In this document: positions 54,435 through 62,967 of the stretch, in pieces | Layout of the letters: each line of letters opens with the position of its first letter | Numbering within the stretch: the first letter of the stretch is position 1 | From: Chitinophagaceae bacterium | GTDB taxonomy: Bacteria > Bacteroidota > Bacteroidia > Chitinophagales > Chitinophagaceae | Assembly (NCBI GenBank): GCA_023957575.1 | Contig: JAMLGU010000006.1 | Location: 186,001 to 250,000, forward strand | Length of the DNA stretch: 64,000 bases | Direction: 5' to 3' | Program-made: the position numbers and the translations under genes | The notes under the pieces: generated by a model | Told to the model about the DNA's origin: nothing | What the model saw: only the letters and a program-made list of their open reading frames with translations | The model's database searches: none

Positions 54435-55094
54435 ATGGATGTTCAACAGGTTATAGATGTTATCACCGGTCAAGGTATGTTGCCTTTGTATTTTAATGCG
54501 GATGAAGAGGTGAGTGTGGAGATATTACGCGCTGTGTACAGAGCGGGTATCAAAGCAATTGAATACACCAACAGAGGCGATGCGGCACTAAGCAATTTTA
54601 AAAAATTGGTAGAGGTGAAGAATGTTGAAATGCCGGAACTCGTGTTGGGTGTGGGTACCGTAAAGAATCTTAGCCAGGTAAAGGATTATATTGATGTCGG
54701 CGCTGATTTTCTGGTAAGCCCCGGTTTAGTAAATGAAATAGCAGATTATGCAGTAGCCAATAATATTTTTTACGCTCCCGGATGTATGACGCCCTCCGAA
54801 ATTATTGCGGCAGAAAATGCAGGTGTCCGGTTTATTAAACTCTTCCCCGGCGATATGTTGGGACCAAAGTTTTTATCCACTATCAAAGATATTTTTCCTA
54901 AATTGCTGTTTATGCCTACAGGAGGGGTAGATACTACTAAAGAGAGTATCGAAAGTTGGTTCAATGCCGGTGTGTGTGCGGTAGGTATGGGCAGTAAATT
55001 AATCAGCAAACAATTGATGGCCGACAGAAACTATATTGAAATAGAAAATAAGGCCAAAGAGGTGCTTCAAATCATTCAATCCATAAAAAAATAA
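54435..55094 (+). CDS. eda: KDPG/KHG aldolase
   Basis: A 219-residue class I aldolase that splits 2-keto-3-deoxy-6-phosphogluconate to pyruvate and glyceraldehyde-3-phosphate. The Schiff-base Lys lies in VRFIKLFPGD. The substrate-binding GVGTVKN and FMPTGGVD motifs and the N-terminal EVSVEILRAVYRAGIKAIEYTNRG are typical. It lies between yhcH and the transporter, 2 bases before the latter. It completes the Entner-Doudoroff lower step for hexuronates. Confidence 0.95.
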   Translation: MDVQQVIDVITGQGMLPLYFNADEEVSVEILRAVYRAGIKAIEYTNRGDAALSNFKKLVEVKNVEMPELVLGVGTVKNLSQVKDYIDVGADFLVSPGLVNEIADYAVANNIFYAPGCMTPSEIIAAENAGVRFIKLFPGDMLGPKFLSTIKDIFPKLLFMPTGGVDTTKESIESWFNAGVCAVGMGSKLISKQLMADRNYIEIENKAKEVLQIIQSIKK

Positions 55095-55096
55095 TA

Positions 55097-56554
55097 ATGA
55101 CAGAGTTAAATCAGCAAGGAAAGATGACCAATTACAGATGGGCGATAGTTGTCCTTCTGTTTATTGCAACTACAATTAATTATTTAGACAGGCAGGTTTT
55201 ATCGCTTACCTGGGATGAGTTTATTAAGCCTGAATTTCACTGGGATGAATCTCATTATGGTACAATTACATCATTTTTCTCTATTTTTTATGCCATCTCC
55301 ATGCTTTTTGCAGGTCGTTTTGTAGAATGGATGGGTACAAAGAAGGGCTTCCTGTGGGCAATAGGTGTGTGGAGTGTGGGAGCCTGTCTTCATGCCGTGT
55401 GTGGAATCATTACGGAGTCGCACGTTGGATTGCACAGCGCTGCCGAATTGGCGGCTGCCACCGGTGATGTGGCTGTGGTGATTGCTACTTTCAGTATGTA
55501 TGCTTTTCTGGTAGCCAGGGGTATTCTTGCGCTTGGTGAGGCTGGCAACTTTCCGGCGGCTATTAAGGCTACAGCCGAGTATTTTCCCAAAAAAGATCGG
55601 GCCTATGCCACTTCCATATTTAATGCGGGCGCTTCTATTGGCGCTTTGTTTGCACCGCTTACCATTCCGCCTTTGGCAAAATATTTTGGTTGGGAAATGG
55701 CATTTGTTATTATTGGGGTTTTAGGTTTTTTATGGATGGGTTTTTGGGTGTTCATGTATGATAAACCCGATGAAAGTAAACGAGTCAATTCATTAGAACT
55801 GGAATATATCGAGCAGGACAAGAAAGAAGAGGAAGCCCAAAAGCAGACAAAAGTAGAGAAACTGCCTTTTGGAAAGATTTTTTCATACAAGCAAACATGG
55901 GCGTTTGCAGTGGGTAAATTTATGACGGATGGCGTGTGGTGGTTCTTCCTGTTCTGGACGCCTTCTTATCTCAATACTCAATTTGGCATCAAAACGACAG
56001 ATGGCCTTGGAATGGCTTTGATATTTACTTTGTATCTTATCGTTACGGTTCTTTCGATTTACGGAGGCAAATTGCCAACAATATTTATTAACAGAACCGG
56101 TCAGAACCCCTATGCCGCCCGTATGAAAGCTATGCTTATTTTTGCTTTCTTCCCGCTTGTGGTACTACTGGCGCAACCATTGGGCATGCAATTTGCAGCA
56201 CTTGGCCAAAATGCGGCATGGATACCCGTATTGTTAATTTCTATCGGCTGTGCGGCGCACCAGGCCTGGAGCGCAAATCTGTTTTCCACTATCGGCGATA
56301 TGTTTCCGCAAGGTGCTATTGCCACCGTTACCGGAATAGGAGGCATGGCCGGCGGAATAGGATCAATGATTCTTCAAAAAGCAGCCGGAAATCTGTTTGT
56401 GTATGCCGGCGAAACCAATATGACATTTTTCGGATTTGTGGGCAAACCGGCAGGTTATTTTGTAATATTCTGTATTTGTGCAGTTGCCTATCTAATTGGC
56501 TGGGTGTTGATGAAAGCATTGGTTCCAAGGTATAAACTGATTACTGATATTTAG
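55097..56554 (+). CDS. MFS hexuronate transporter (ExuT-like)
   Basis: A 485-residue 12-helix transporter of the anion:cation symporter family. It has TTINYLDRQVLSLTWDEF at helix 1 and GEAGNFPAAIKATAEYFPKKDRAYATSIFNAGASIGA, the signature of ExuT/GudP-type carriers. A hydrophilic region near 215-245 (EEEAQKQTKVEK) is the central loop. It ends the kdgK-yhcH-eda operon, 2 bases behind eda, and should import glucuronate or galacturonate (inference from neighbours). A strong terminator follows. Confidence 0.92.
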   Translation: MTELNQQGKMTNYRWAIVVLLFIATTINYLDRQVLSLTWDEFIKPEFHWDESHYGTITSFFSIFYAISMLFAGRFVEWMGTKKGFLWAIGVWSVGACLHAVCGIITESHVGLHSAAELAAATGDVAVVIATFSMYAFLVARGILALGEAGNFPAAIKATAEYFPKKDRAYATSIFNAGASIGALFAPLTIPPLAKYFGWEMAFVIIGVLGFLWMGFWVFMYDKPDESKRVNSLELEYIEQDKKEEEAQKQTKVEKLPFGKIFSYKQTWAFAVGKFMTDGVWWFFLFWTPSYLNTQFGIKTTDGLGMALIFTLYLIVTVLSIYGGKLPTIFINRTGQNPYAARMKAMLIFAFFPLVVLLAQPLGMQFAALGQNAAWIPVLLISIGCAAHQAWSANLFSTIGDMFPQGAIATVTGIGGMAGGIGSMILQKAAGNLFVYAGETNMTFFGFVGKPAGYFVIFCICAVAYLIGWVLMKALVPRYKLITDI

Positions 56555-56581
56555 TATAAATAGTTTATAATCAATTACTTG

Positions 56582-56620
56582 AATAAACGTTTCTCATCTC
56601 ATGAGGAGCGTTTATTTTGT
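56582..56620. terminator. Strong terminator of the hexuronate operon
   Basis: AATAAACGTTTCTCAT pairs with ATGAGGAGCGTTTATT over 16 bp (two G-U pairs) with loop CTC. A/T-rich DNA on both sides would let it act in both directions. Confidence 0.88.
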
Positions 56621-56730
56621 ATTTAGTACCTTTGTGCCCTTTTTAAATTGATTAAATATTCCTTTAATCAAAATTTTAATAAAGTTGTTTAGTCTAAATC
56701 AATTATCGGTTTTTTAATAAAAACACTATT

Positions 56731-57975
56731 TTGAAAAAAAGAGTAGAATTATTATCTCCCGCCGGGTCGTTCGACAGTATGCAGGCCGCAATCAATGCCG
56801 GCGCCGACGCTATCTATTTTGGGGTAGAACAGCTCAATATGCGTACCGTTTCCTCCAAAACCTTTACGGTGCAGGATATTAAGGAAGTAGCAGAAAGATG
56901 CAAGGCGCACAATGTAAAAGCTTATATCACGCTCAATACCGTGATGTACGACCACGACAGGCAGTTGCTTCAAACCATCTTGAAAGAGGTAAAAGAACAT
57001 CAGATAGATGCGGTTATTGCTTCGGACTTTGCAGTAATTGAGCAATGTATTACCATGAATATACCCGTTCATGTTTCCACTCAGGCGAATGTGAGCAATA
57101 TAGACGCGGTGAAATTTTATGCCCGTTTTTCGGATGTCATTGTTCTGGCAAGAGAACTCACATTGACCCAGACTGAAAATATCTGCAAAGAAATAAAAAG
57201 AAAAGATATCAGAGGCGTATCGGGAGAGTCTGTGAAAATTGAAATATTTGGTCATGGCGCACTATGTATGGCTATTTCGGGCAAATGTTACCTGAGCCTT
57301 CATACCCAGAATGCATCAGCAAACCGAGGCGCCTGCCAGCAAAACTGCCGCCACGCTTATGAGGTAACAGATAAAGAAACCGGGCAAGCGTTACTTATTG
57401 ATAATGAATACATTATGTCGCCAAAGGACCTGTGTACCATTGATTTTCTGGATGAGGTGGTAAACAGCGGCATAGATGTGCTGAAGTTAGAAGGAAGAAG
57501 CAAGGGCGCAGATTATGTGTATGAAATCACCAAATGCTACCGTGAAGCGCTTGATGCCGTTGAAGAAGGTACTTATACCAAAGAAAAAATTGAAGATTGG
57601 ATGAAGCGTTTGGCCACGGTTTACAACAGAGGTTTCTGGGATGGTTATTACTTAGGAAGAAAATTGGGCGAATGGACACCCAATCCCGGATCGGCAGCCA
57701 CCGAAAGAAAACTATATATCGGAAAAGCTACCAAATATTACCCCAAAATCGGAATTGGCGAATTTCTGGTAGAAACCGGTTCTTTAAAAATAGGCGATAC
57801 GCTGATGGTGAGCGGCGCTCATATTGGCATGATGAAGGAAACTATGCAAACCCTTGTTGTAAACGGATTAGAAGCCGGTGAAGCCAAAAGAGGCGACAAA
57901 ATAACCTTTCCGGTGCCTGCAAAAGTGACCCACAACGATAAACTCTATAAAATTGTACCTGCCGCCAATGAGTAA
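56731..57975 (+). CDS. U32 peptidase family protein (tRNA/rRNA hydroxylation type)
   Basis: A 414-residue U32 protein starting at TTG; the following KKRVELLSPAGSFDSMQAAINAGADAIYFG is the family N-terminus. The U32 core includes ELTLTQ and a four-Cys cluster (GALCMAISGKC followed by RGACQQNC), equivalent to the [4Fe-4S] ligands of UbiU and related proteins. A C-terminal beta domain (about 325-410) has YIGKATKYYPKIGIGEF. Relatives (TrhP, RlhA) hydroxylate RNA bases using prephenate. The next gene encodes a ferredoxin and overlaps by 8 bases, which fits an iron-sulfur-dependent RNA hydroxylase; the name peptidase is historical. Confidence 0.9.
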   Translation: MKKRVELLSPAGSFDSMQAAINAGADAIYFGVEQLNMRTVSSKTFTVQDIKEVAERCKAHNVKAYITLNTVMYDHDRQLLQTILKEVKEHQIDAVIASDFAVIEQCITMNIPVHVSTQANVSNIDAVKFYARFSDVIVLARELTLTQTENICKEIKRKDIRGVSGESVKIEIFGHGALCMAISGKCYLSLHTQNASANRGACQQNCRHAYEVTDKETGQALLIDNEYIMSPKDLCTIDFLDEVVNSGIDVLKLEGRSKGADYVYEITKCYREALDAVEEGTYTKEKIEDWMKRLATVYNRGFWDGYYLGRKLGEWTPNPGSAATERKLYIGKATKYYPKIGIGEFLVETGSLKIGDTLMVSGAHIGMMKETMQTLVVNGLEAGEAKRGDKITFPVPAKVTHNDKLYKIVPAANE

Positions 57976-58189
57976 AATCATTCATTACAGAAATAAATGT
58001 ATCGGTTGCGGCCTTTGCCACGAGCAGCAGCCGGAGCTTTGGCGCATGTCGAAAAAAGATGGCAAGGCAACCTTGTTAAACGCAGTGCAGAAAAGAGAAA
58101 CCTGGGTATTGCCCCTCAATGAAATTCATCGTGAAAAATTGGAACAGGTAATAGTCGGATGCCCGGTGAAGGTGATAAAAGTGCTGTGA
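57968..58189 (+). CDS. Small [4Fe-4S] ferredoxin
   Basis: A 73-residue protein; ATG 57968 overlaps the end of the U32 gene by 8 bases. The CIGCGLCHE motif and a distant GCPVKVI provide the four Cys ligands of one cluster. The small single-cluster type suits electron transfer to the upstream enzyme. The overlap implies translational coupling and a common function. Confidence 0.9.
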   Translation: MSKIIHYRNKCIGCGLCHEQQPELWRMSKKDGKATLLNAVQKRETWVLPLNEIHREKLEQVIVGCPVKVIKVL

Positions 58190-58191
58190 GA

Positions 58192-58240
58192 TTGAGGTTG
58201 AGGTTGAGGCTGAGGTTGAGGATAAGGTTGAGGTTGAGGG
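58192..58240. repeat. GAGGTT-type hexanucleotide microsatellite
   Basis: About eight imperfect copies of a 6-base unit (GAGGTT or GAGGCT) follow immediately after the ferredoxin stop codon. It may vary in length between strains. Confidence 0.9.
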
Positions 58241-58314
58241 AAAGAATAATGAATAGAGAGGAGGATAAGAGGGCCTTGATTTGAAGATGTTACACAAATG
58301 TTACACAAATCAAA

Positions 58315-58356
58315 AATAAAAAAGCAGCTATCTATTTTGTTAAGTGACTGCTTCTT
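58315..58356 (-). terminator. Terminator downstream of higBA
   Basis: AAGCAG pairs with CTGCTT around a 20-base interior. On the minus strand it is followed by a T-rich run, placing it about 90 bases after the higA stop. It resembles the terminator beside tRNA-Asn (59727). Confidence 0.6.
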
Positions 58357-58442
58357 GTTCCCTGTGTTGCAAATCCTCTGCATTGTTGAGATAGGCAGGC
58401 TGCACTCATGCTTTTGGGGTAAAAAAATCTTTAAAGCTCCTA

Positions 58443-58898
58443 TTATGTTGTTGCCAATATCTTTTTAGTATTCATAACCGAAGCATTTTTGAAATGAGTA
58501 TTTTCTGGTACTTTCAATTTGTATTCCCTGTTAAATGCTTCTTGTGACAATTTGAAATGATTGGCCAATACGCGAATAACTTCTTTGGATAACCCCTTCT
58601 TATAATTCAAAATATCTGAAACAAGTCCTGTACTTACATTTAAAAGCTTTGCCAATTCCACAGATTTCATTTTATGGTCTGCCATTAAAGACTTTAAAAG
58701 AGCAACAGGGTCAAGCATTTGAAAATCAGTATGCTCTTCATCATATTTTTCTATAAGAAGGGTAAGCAGGTCAATTTCTTCATTTATCTGTTTTGTTTTT
58801 TTTGCTGAAAAATCAAGGTCATGAAGAATTTTACAATACTCGTTGTACTGCTTTTCGCTTTTAATTACCTTATATTTTAAAACTTCCATAATTTTCAT
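58443..58898 (-). CDS. higA: HigA-type helix-turn-helix antitoxin
   Basis: A 151-residue antitoxin. The start chosen is the ATG at 58898, 1 base after the toxin stop; earlier in-frame ATGs lie inside the toxin gene. The N-terminal 60 residues are charged helices (EQ.NEI type). A Xre-type helix-turn-helix follows at about 80-130 (KSVELAKLLNVSTGLVSDILNYKKGLS). It binds the toxin and represses the operon in known HigBA systems. Confidence 0.88.
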   Translation of the reverse strand: MKIMEVLKYKVIKSEKQYNEYCKILHDLDFSAKKTKQINEEIDLLTLLIEKYDEEHTDFQMLDPVALLKSLMADHKMKSVELAKLLNVSTGLVSDILNYKKGLSKEVIRVLANHFKLSQEAFNREYKLKVPENTHFKNASVMNTKKILATT

Positions 58899-58899
58899 T

Positions 58900-59232
58900 T
58901 TAATAGTTAAAGACTGAAAACTGTTCTTGCCTTTTGCAAAGTTTGTCATATTCTGCATGAGTGCCTATCCAACATACATATAACCTTAAATTACTTTCAC
59001 CAAATGAATATTTGCCTATCATCCTGAACCTATTTCCTGCAATATCAAAAATTACCCTGTAAGAACTATTGCCTAAAAAATCGGCGGAAGGAAATGTTTC
59101 TTTTATATCTTCCGGAATATTCCAATCTGCCAGTTTTACTTTTGAAAGCCAATCCTCAAAAGAAGCATAACTGCTACTGTTTTTTGCAACATACGCTCTT
59201 ATCGTTTTTTCTTTTATTAGATGTACTTTCAT
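58900..59232 (-). CDS. higB: HigB toxin (ribosome-dependent mRNA interferase)
   Basis: A 110-residue toxin of the HigB_toxin family (PF09907-like): MKVHLIKEKTIRAYV, FGNSSYRVIFDI-type core, NRFRMIGKYSF and the conserved C-terminal WIGTHAEYDKL. The toxin gene precedes the antitoxin gene, as is normal for HigBA. Its mode is cleavage of mRNA on the ribosome. The pair sits beside the microsatellite and the tRNA duplication region. Confidence 0.93.
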   Translation of the reverse strand: MKVHLIKEKTIRAYVAKNSSSYASFEDWLSKVKLADWNIPEDIKETFPSADFLGNSSYRVIFDIAGNRFRMIGKYSFGESNLRLYVCWIGTHAEYDKLCKRQEQFSVFNY

Positions 59233-59551
59233 TACTTAGATTCAAAAATACTAAAAATTCACAAAAAGTGAACATTTTCTTTTCAATGGTATGTTAAAGA
59301 AAAAAGATAAGCTTTTTCTGTATCTTATTTTGAGCCAAAAAAATATTATTATCAACGCTTTTGTGGTTTTGGACTGTTTCTTATCAGGCGTGAAAATGAA
59401 AGAAATGCAGCCGAAGGTAGAAAGCCAGAAATAGATGGCTACACACTGTAATTTAATAATTTATTGCGTTTATCACCATCTTAAGGGTAAATTGTGGATA
59501 CAAGTTCACACAAAAAAAGGCAGCTACTTTGTTGTAACTTCCTGATTATCA

Positions 59552-59598
59552 ACGCTCCCCCTGCTGGATCCCGCCTCAGCGGGACGGCCCTCTGATTA
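59552..59598 (-). pseudogene. Remnant of a tRNA-Asn 3' half
   Basis: GCTCCCCCTGCTGGA and CCCTCTGATTA of the tRNA-Asn gene recur here, but the T-arm loop between them is replaced by a short GC-rich hairpin (CCCGCCTCAGCGGG). It belongs to the outer copy of the duplication and cannot form a tRNA. Confidence 0.7.
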
Positions 59599-59726
59599 TT
59601 AGGGGTGAAAATGGAGTAAATGCAGCCGAAGGTAGAAAGCCAGAAATAGATGGCTACACACTGTAATTTAATAATTTATTGCGTTTATTACCATCTTAAG
59701 GGCAAATTGTGGGCGCAATCCAAAAT

Positions 59727-59757
59727 AAAAAAGCAGCTACTTTGTTGTAACTGCTTG
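59727..59757 (-). terminator. Terminator of tRNA-Asn
   Basis: On the minus strand AAGCAGTTAC pairs with GTAGCTGCTT (10 bp with one G-U) around the loop AACAAA, followed by six T. It is placed 11 bases after the tRNA 3' end. Confidence 0.88.
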
Positions 59758-59767
59758 ATTTTGAACG

Positions 59768-59841
59768 CTCCCCCTGCTGGACTTGAACCAGCGACCCTCT
59801 GATTAACAGTCAGATGCTCTAACCAACTGAGCTAAGGAGGA
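59768..59841 (-). tRNA. tRNA-Asn (anticodon GTT)
   Basis: A complete cloverleaf on the minus strand: acceptor TCCTCCT with AGGGGGA (one T-G pair) and discriminator G, D-arm GCTCAGTTGGTTAGAGC, anticodon arm TCTGACTGTTAATCAGA with GTT, variable region, and T-arm GCTGGTTCAAGTCCAGC. 74 nucleotides; CCA is not encoded. It has its own terminator and a duplicated 3' flank. Confidence 0.97.
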
Positions 59842-59974
59842 GTATGTTTCAGCTTTTTTGTGTTGTCTGACCCAACACCCGCCGAAAAACAGGTCGTTTG
59901 TTCTTTGGGGAGGCAAAAATAAGGGTTTTTTGTATTTGAGAACCAATCTCTTTAAAAAAAATCTTTTTTATCGG

Positions 59975-60925
59975 TTATTTTCCCTGTAAATCTTCCTTGC
60001 TGGCTCTTTTCAGAAACTCTTTTTCTTCTTCAGTCAGTTTCTCAAATCCACCGCGTTGGTTTATTTTGTCCAAAATTTCATCTAATTTTTGCTGAGTAAT
60101 GGTAGGCGTCTTTTTATAAGGAGAAACAGAAGATGATTTATAATATAATGTGTTTTTTGACAAATTGGTTTTGACTTTTGCCCTGTCGGGGTTAAACATA
60201 TTGATAAACCGGTCATACAGGTTGTTCATCCACTCGCTTCCGTCAAAACCTTTACGGAGTAAAAAAATAAACAGAAAACCGGCAATACCTCCGCCAAGAT
60301 GTGCAATATGAACAGCAGGATTATTGGCCGGAATGGTAGCTAAATCAAGCGTGAGAAACAACACTGTAATAATCCATAAAGAAATACCGCCATTCAGCAT
60401 GGTAAATAATTTATGATTGGGGCAAATAGTGGTGGCTGCAATGGCAATGGCTAAAATAGCCGGACCGGCGCCGAAAAGGTACAAATGTTCCGACTGCACT
60501 CTCAGGGATGGTATTAAGTTTCCGGCCAGAATATAGGCCAGAGAACCTAAAAGAGTGCCATAAATAAAAACTGGTATTATTTTTCTGTTGCCGGTAATGT
60601 CCATAAAAACATATCCAAACAACCAGAGCCAAAGCATATTGGTAAATAAAGGCCAAATGGCAGTATATACGAAAGCAGAAGACAAAATTGTCCAGGGATG
60701 AGAAAGCAATGATTGAGGACTGGCCGACAGTGAAAACAATGACAGAATATTTTGGTTGAAATAACCTGTTACATCACTTCCCTCAGGAAAACGAACATAG
60801 CTGAGCGCTTTGAAAAAAGCTAATACAACAAAAATTATCATGTTTAAGGCTATAAGCACCACCAAAGGGTTGATTCTTGAGCCCGAAGATAATCTTATAT
60901 CATAATTTCTATCTGAGATGGACAT
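59975..60925 (-). CDS. Rhomboid-family membrane protein lacking the catalytic serine
   Basis: A 316-residue protein with six or more helices and a rhomboid layout. The helix-4 position reads YLFGAGPAILAIA, where active rhomboids have G-x-S-G, so the nucleophile Ser is missing. The helix-6 segment HIAHLGGGIAGFLF keeps the His. It has a cytoplasmic C-terminal tail of about 80 residues (KKTPTITQQKLDEILDKI, ending EEKEFLKRASKE), a common SHOCT-like tail in Bacteroidota rhomboids. It lies behind an apparently active rhomboid gene (70 bases). It is probably a pseudoprotease or scaffold. Confidence 0.85.
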   Translation of the reverse strand: MSISDRNYDIRLSSGSRINPLVVLIALNMIIFVVLAFFKALSYVRFPEGSDVTGYFNQNILSLFSLSASPQSLLSHPWTILSSAFVYTAIWPLFTNMLWLWLFGYVFMDITGNRKIIPVFIYGTLLGSLAYILAGNLIPSLRVQSEHLYLFGAGPAILAIAIAATTICPNHKLFTMLNGGISLWIITVLFLTLDLATIPANNPAVHIAHLGGGIAGFLFIFLLRKGFDGSEWMNNLYDRFINMFNPDRAKVKTNLSKNTLYYKSSSVSPYKKTPTITQQKLDEILDKINQRGGFEKLTEEEKEFLKRASKEDLQGK

Positions 60926-60995
60926 AGATAAAATTTTGTTTTCTCATTACCCTGCTGCCTGAAATCTCCAAACAAACATACAGGCAGCGCTACTC

Positions 60996-61667
60996 TCAAT
61001 ATAACGTTCTTCTATTGGTTTTGTTCCAGATTTTTAATAAAATAAAACCGGTAAGTGCGCCGCCCAAATGAGCAAAATGCGCAATATTATCGCCCGAAAT
61101 CTGAGAAATACCACCAAATAAATCGAGCGCTACCAATCCCAGAATCGCCCATTTGGCTTTAACAGGAATAGGTATAAACATAATATACAGCTCTGTATTG
61201 GGAAAAGTAACTCCAAAAGCAACCAACACCCCGAAAATAGCGCCTGAAGCGCCAACAGCCAGTTCGCTGCCACCCATTATGTATTGCATGATCAGGTGTG
61301 CCGCTGCAGCGCCGAGCCCGCAAATCAGGTAAAATATTGTAAACCGTTTTGGCCCCCATACGTTTTCCAATATGCGACCAAACATCCACAACATAAACAT
61401 ATTGAATAAGATATGGTAGAAAATGGGGCTGCCTGTAGGTTCGCCAAAAATATTGGTGTTGTATGCCGCATGGGCAAACATGTGAGTAATAATCTGGTAT
61501 GGTTTAAAATTTGGGCTGTTGATAGGCCAGAGACCAATTTTGGCGGTAAGGTTATAACGGGGATCATATAAAAGCTGAGCCACCCATACCAACACATTGA
61601 TCATAATCAGATTTCTGGTGGCCGGCGGAAAATTGGAAGCCGGCCTTGTATATTGGAAATTACTCAT
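60996..61667 (-). CDS. Rhomboid family intramembrane serine protease
   Basis: A 223-residue protein with six helices. The catalytic Ser is in VGASGAIFGVL and the His in HFAHLGGALTG, with HILFNMFMLWMFG at helix 2. The length is standard for single-domain bacterial rhomboids. It cuts within or near transmembrane helices of other proteins. It is followed on the same strand by the Ser-less paralogue, so both may function together. Confidence 0.95.
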   Translation of the reverse strand: MSNFQYTRPASNFPPATRNLIMINVLVWVAQLLYDPRYNLTAKIGLWPINSPNFKPYQIITHMFAHAAYNTNIFGEPTGSPIFYHILFNMFMLWMFGRILENVWGPKRFTIFYLICGLGAAAAHLIMQYIMGGSELAVGASGAIFGVLVAFGVTFPNTELYIMFIPIPVKAKWAILGLVALDLFGGISQISGDNIAHFAHLGGALTGFILLKIWNKTNRRTLY

Positions 61668-61704
61668 TTTGCAAAAGTAAGGGTTGCGGCCAAACCATTA
61701 ATTA

Positions 61705-62046
61705 TTATTCGCTTAGTTTCTTTTCGATATATTCCTCTGCTTTTTTCAACTTTTTGCGTGTGCTATCCGGTAAGTTTCTAATAGATGAGTCGGATAAAAG
61801 TCTTTTTCTCAGTTCCAATGCTTGTGTTTGCGAACTGTCATTTATCGAATTAATGTCAAATATCAACTGTAGCAAACTATCTGCCTCATCCTTTTTCTGC
61901 ACAGAATCGGTCATTTCGATTATCGGTTTCGGAGGAGCTGCTTCTTCTATGGTATCAGTTTGTTTTTCATCGCCATTGCAAGCCGTAAAACAAAGAACAA
62001 ACAGAAATCCGGTGGTTAAAAAGAGAAAATTTTTTAAATACTTCAC
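61705..62046 (-). CDS. Small hypothetical lipoprotein
   Basis: A 113-residue SPII lipoprotein (LCFTACNGDE, Cys about 23) with a highly charged, probably helical mature part (EEAAPPKPIIEMTDSVQKKDEADSLLQL, then RKKLKKAEEYIEKKL). No family is recognised. It lies 37 bases upstream of the rhomboid gene on the same strand and may be its operon partner or substrate. Confidence 0.7.
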   Translation of the reverse strand: MKYLKNFLFLTTGFLFVLCFTACNGDEKQTDTIEEAAPPKPIIEMTDSVQKKDEADSLLQLIFDINSINDSSQTQALELRKRLLSDSSIRNLPDSTRKKLKKAEEYIEKKLSE

Positions 62047-62232
62047 TTTATTTTAATTTTTACTTAGCGAAACTACTATTTTGTTTAGGTTAAAAGCCAT
62101 TCACAAGAGACTAATTTCAATGTAGTTTTTATAAAAAAAGTTGCAACATGATATTTTAATTAAAAATATAATATCTGGTCAAAATTTGTTATCTTTGATA
62201 CAAGACATTGAAAATCATCTAAAAGAGCTGCT

Positions 62233-62715
62233 ATGAATATTGAAAATGAAATAAGACAGCAGGTTTTTAAGAATCCATATCATAAACTGGCTGTCAATCT
62301 GATGTTTACCCATAGTTGGCTGATGAGTTTTGTGAAGGCTATGTTTAAAAAACAAGACATTACTCCCAACCAGTACAATATACTCAGAATATTGAGAGGC
62401 AGCAGGCCTAATCCTTTATCCACGCTGCAGATCAGAGAGCGTATGCTGGACAAAATGAGTGATACCAGCCGATTAGTGGACAGATTGCTTCTGAAAGACC
62501 TGGTTTCAAAAAAGATTAATCAGACAGACAACCGGCTGGTTGATGTAGAAATTACAGAAAAAGGACTTAAAGTTCTTGAAAAGCTGGATGATATAGAAGA
62601 AAGAGTGGCTTCTTTGTTTGAGAATCTTTCAGAAAAAGAAGCATTGCGCCTGAGTGACATGCTTGATAAACTTCATACCAATAAAGCACCCAGCGCAAAC
62701 GCATCTAATTTTTAG
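62233..62715 (+). CDS. MarR family transcriptional regulator
   Basis: A 160-residue regulator with the winged helix typical of MarR: DITPNQYNILRILRG, a recognition region near SDTSRLVDRLLLKDLVSKK and the wing DNRLVDVEITEKGL. Flanking helices form the dimer interface. The upstream -7-like TATCTTTG is at 62190. Its target is unknown. Confidence 0.93.
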   Translation: MNIENEIRQQVFKNPYHKLAVNLMFTHSWLMSFVKAMFKKQDITPNQYNILRILRGSRPNPLSTLQIRERMLDKMSDTSRLVDRLLLKDLVSKKINQTDNRLVDVEITEKGLKVLEKLDDIEERVASLFENLSEKEALRLSDMLDKLHTNKAPSANASNF

Positions 62716-62754
62716 TCTGAAATCAAGCCTGAAAGGCTGGTATCATTATAGAAA

Positions 62755-62830
62755 TAATCGTTTGGTCGTGTCCAAAATCCCGTAGGGATGACATTTCACC
62801 CCATCGGGTTCTGTAAAACAGGGTTCAATC
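62755..62830. repeat. Short intergenic CCCGTAGGGATGACAT motif
   Basis: A CCCGTAGGGATGACAT segment followed by an ACCCCATCGGGT stretch. A similar CCCGTAGGGA motif is common between genes in Bacteroidota (general knowledge). A single copy is present in this window. Confidence 0.5.
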
Positions 62831-62967
62831 CTATTCTATTATAATTTTATACTTCTGGGATAGATGATGATTTCATGTTTGTGAATTTAGCTACACTTGT
62901 CCTAAACTTCATACCAATAAAGCATCTCATTTTAACTAACTTAGCTATTTTTGCGGTTATGGTTAAG

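Larger units (their letters stand above)
59350..59757. repeat. Direct duplication of the tRNA-Asn 3' flank (offset about 215 bp)
   Basis: About 150 bases beginning with a TGCAGCCGAAGGTAGAAAG segment occur at 59406 and again at 59621 with few changes. The repeat includes the segment containing GCAGCTACTTTGTTGTAA next to the tRNA. A third, strongly degenerated trace is visible near 59350 (TTATCAACGCT, then TATCAGGCGTGAAAATG). HigB ends the coding region at 59232, so 59233-59767 is otherwise non-coding. Confidence 0.85.
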
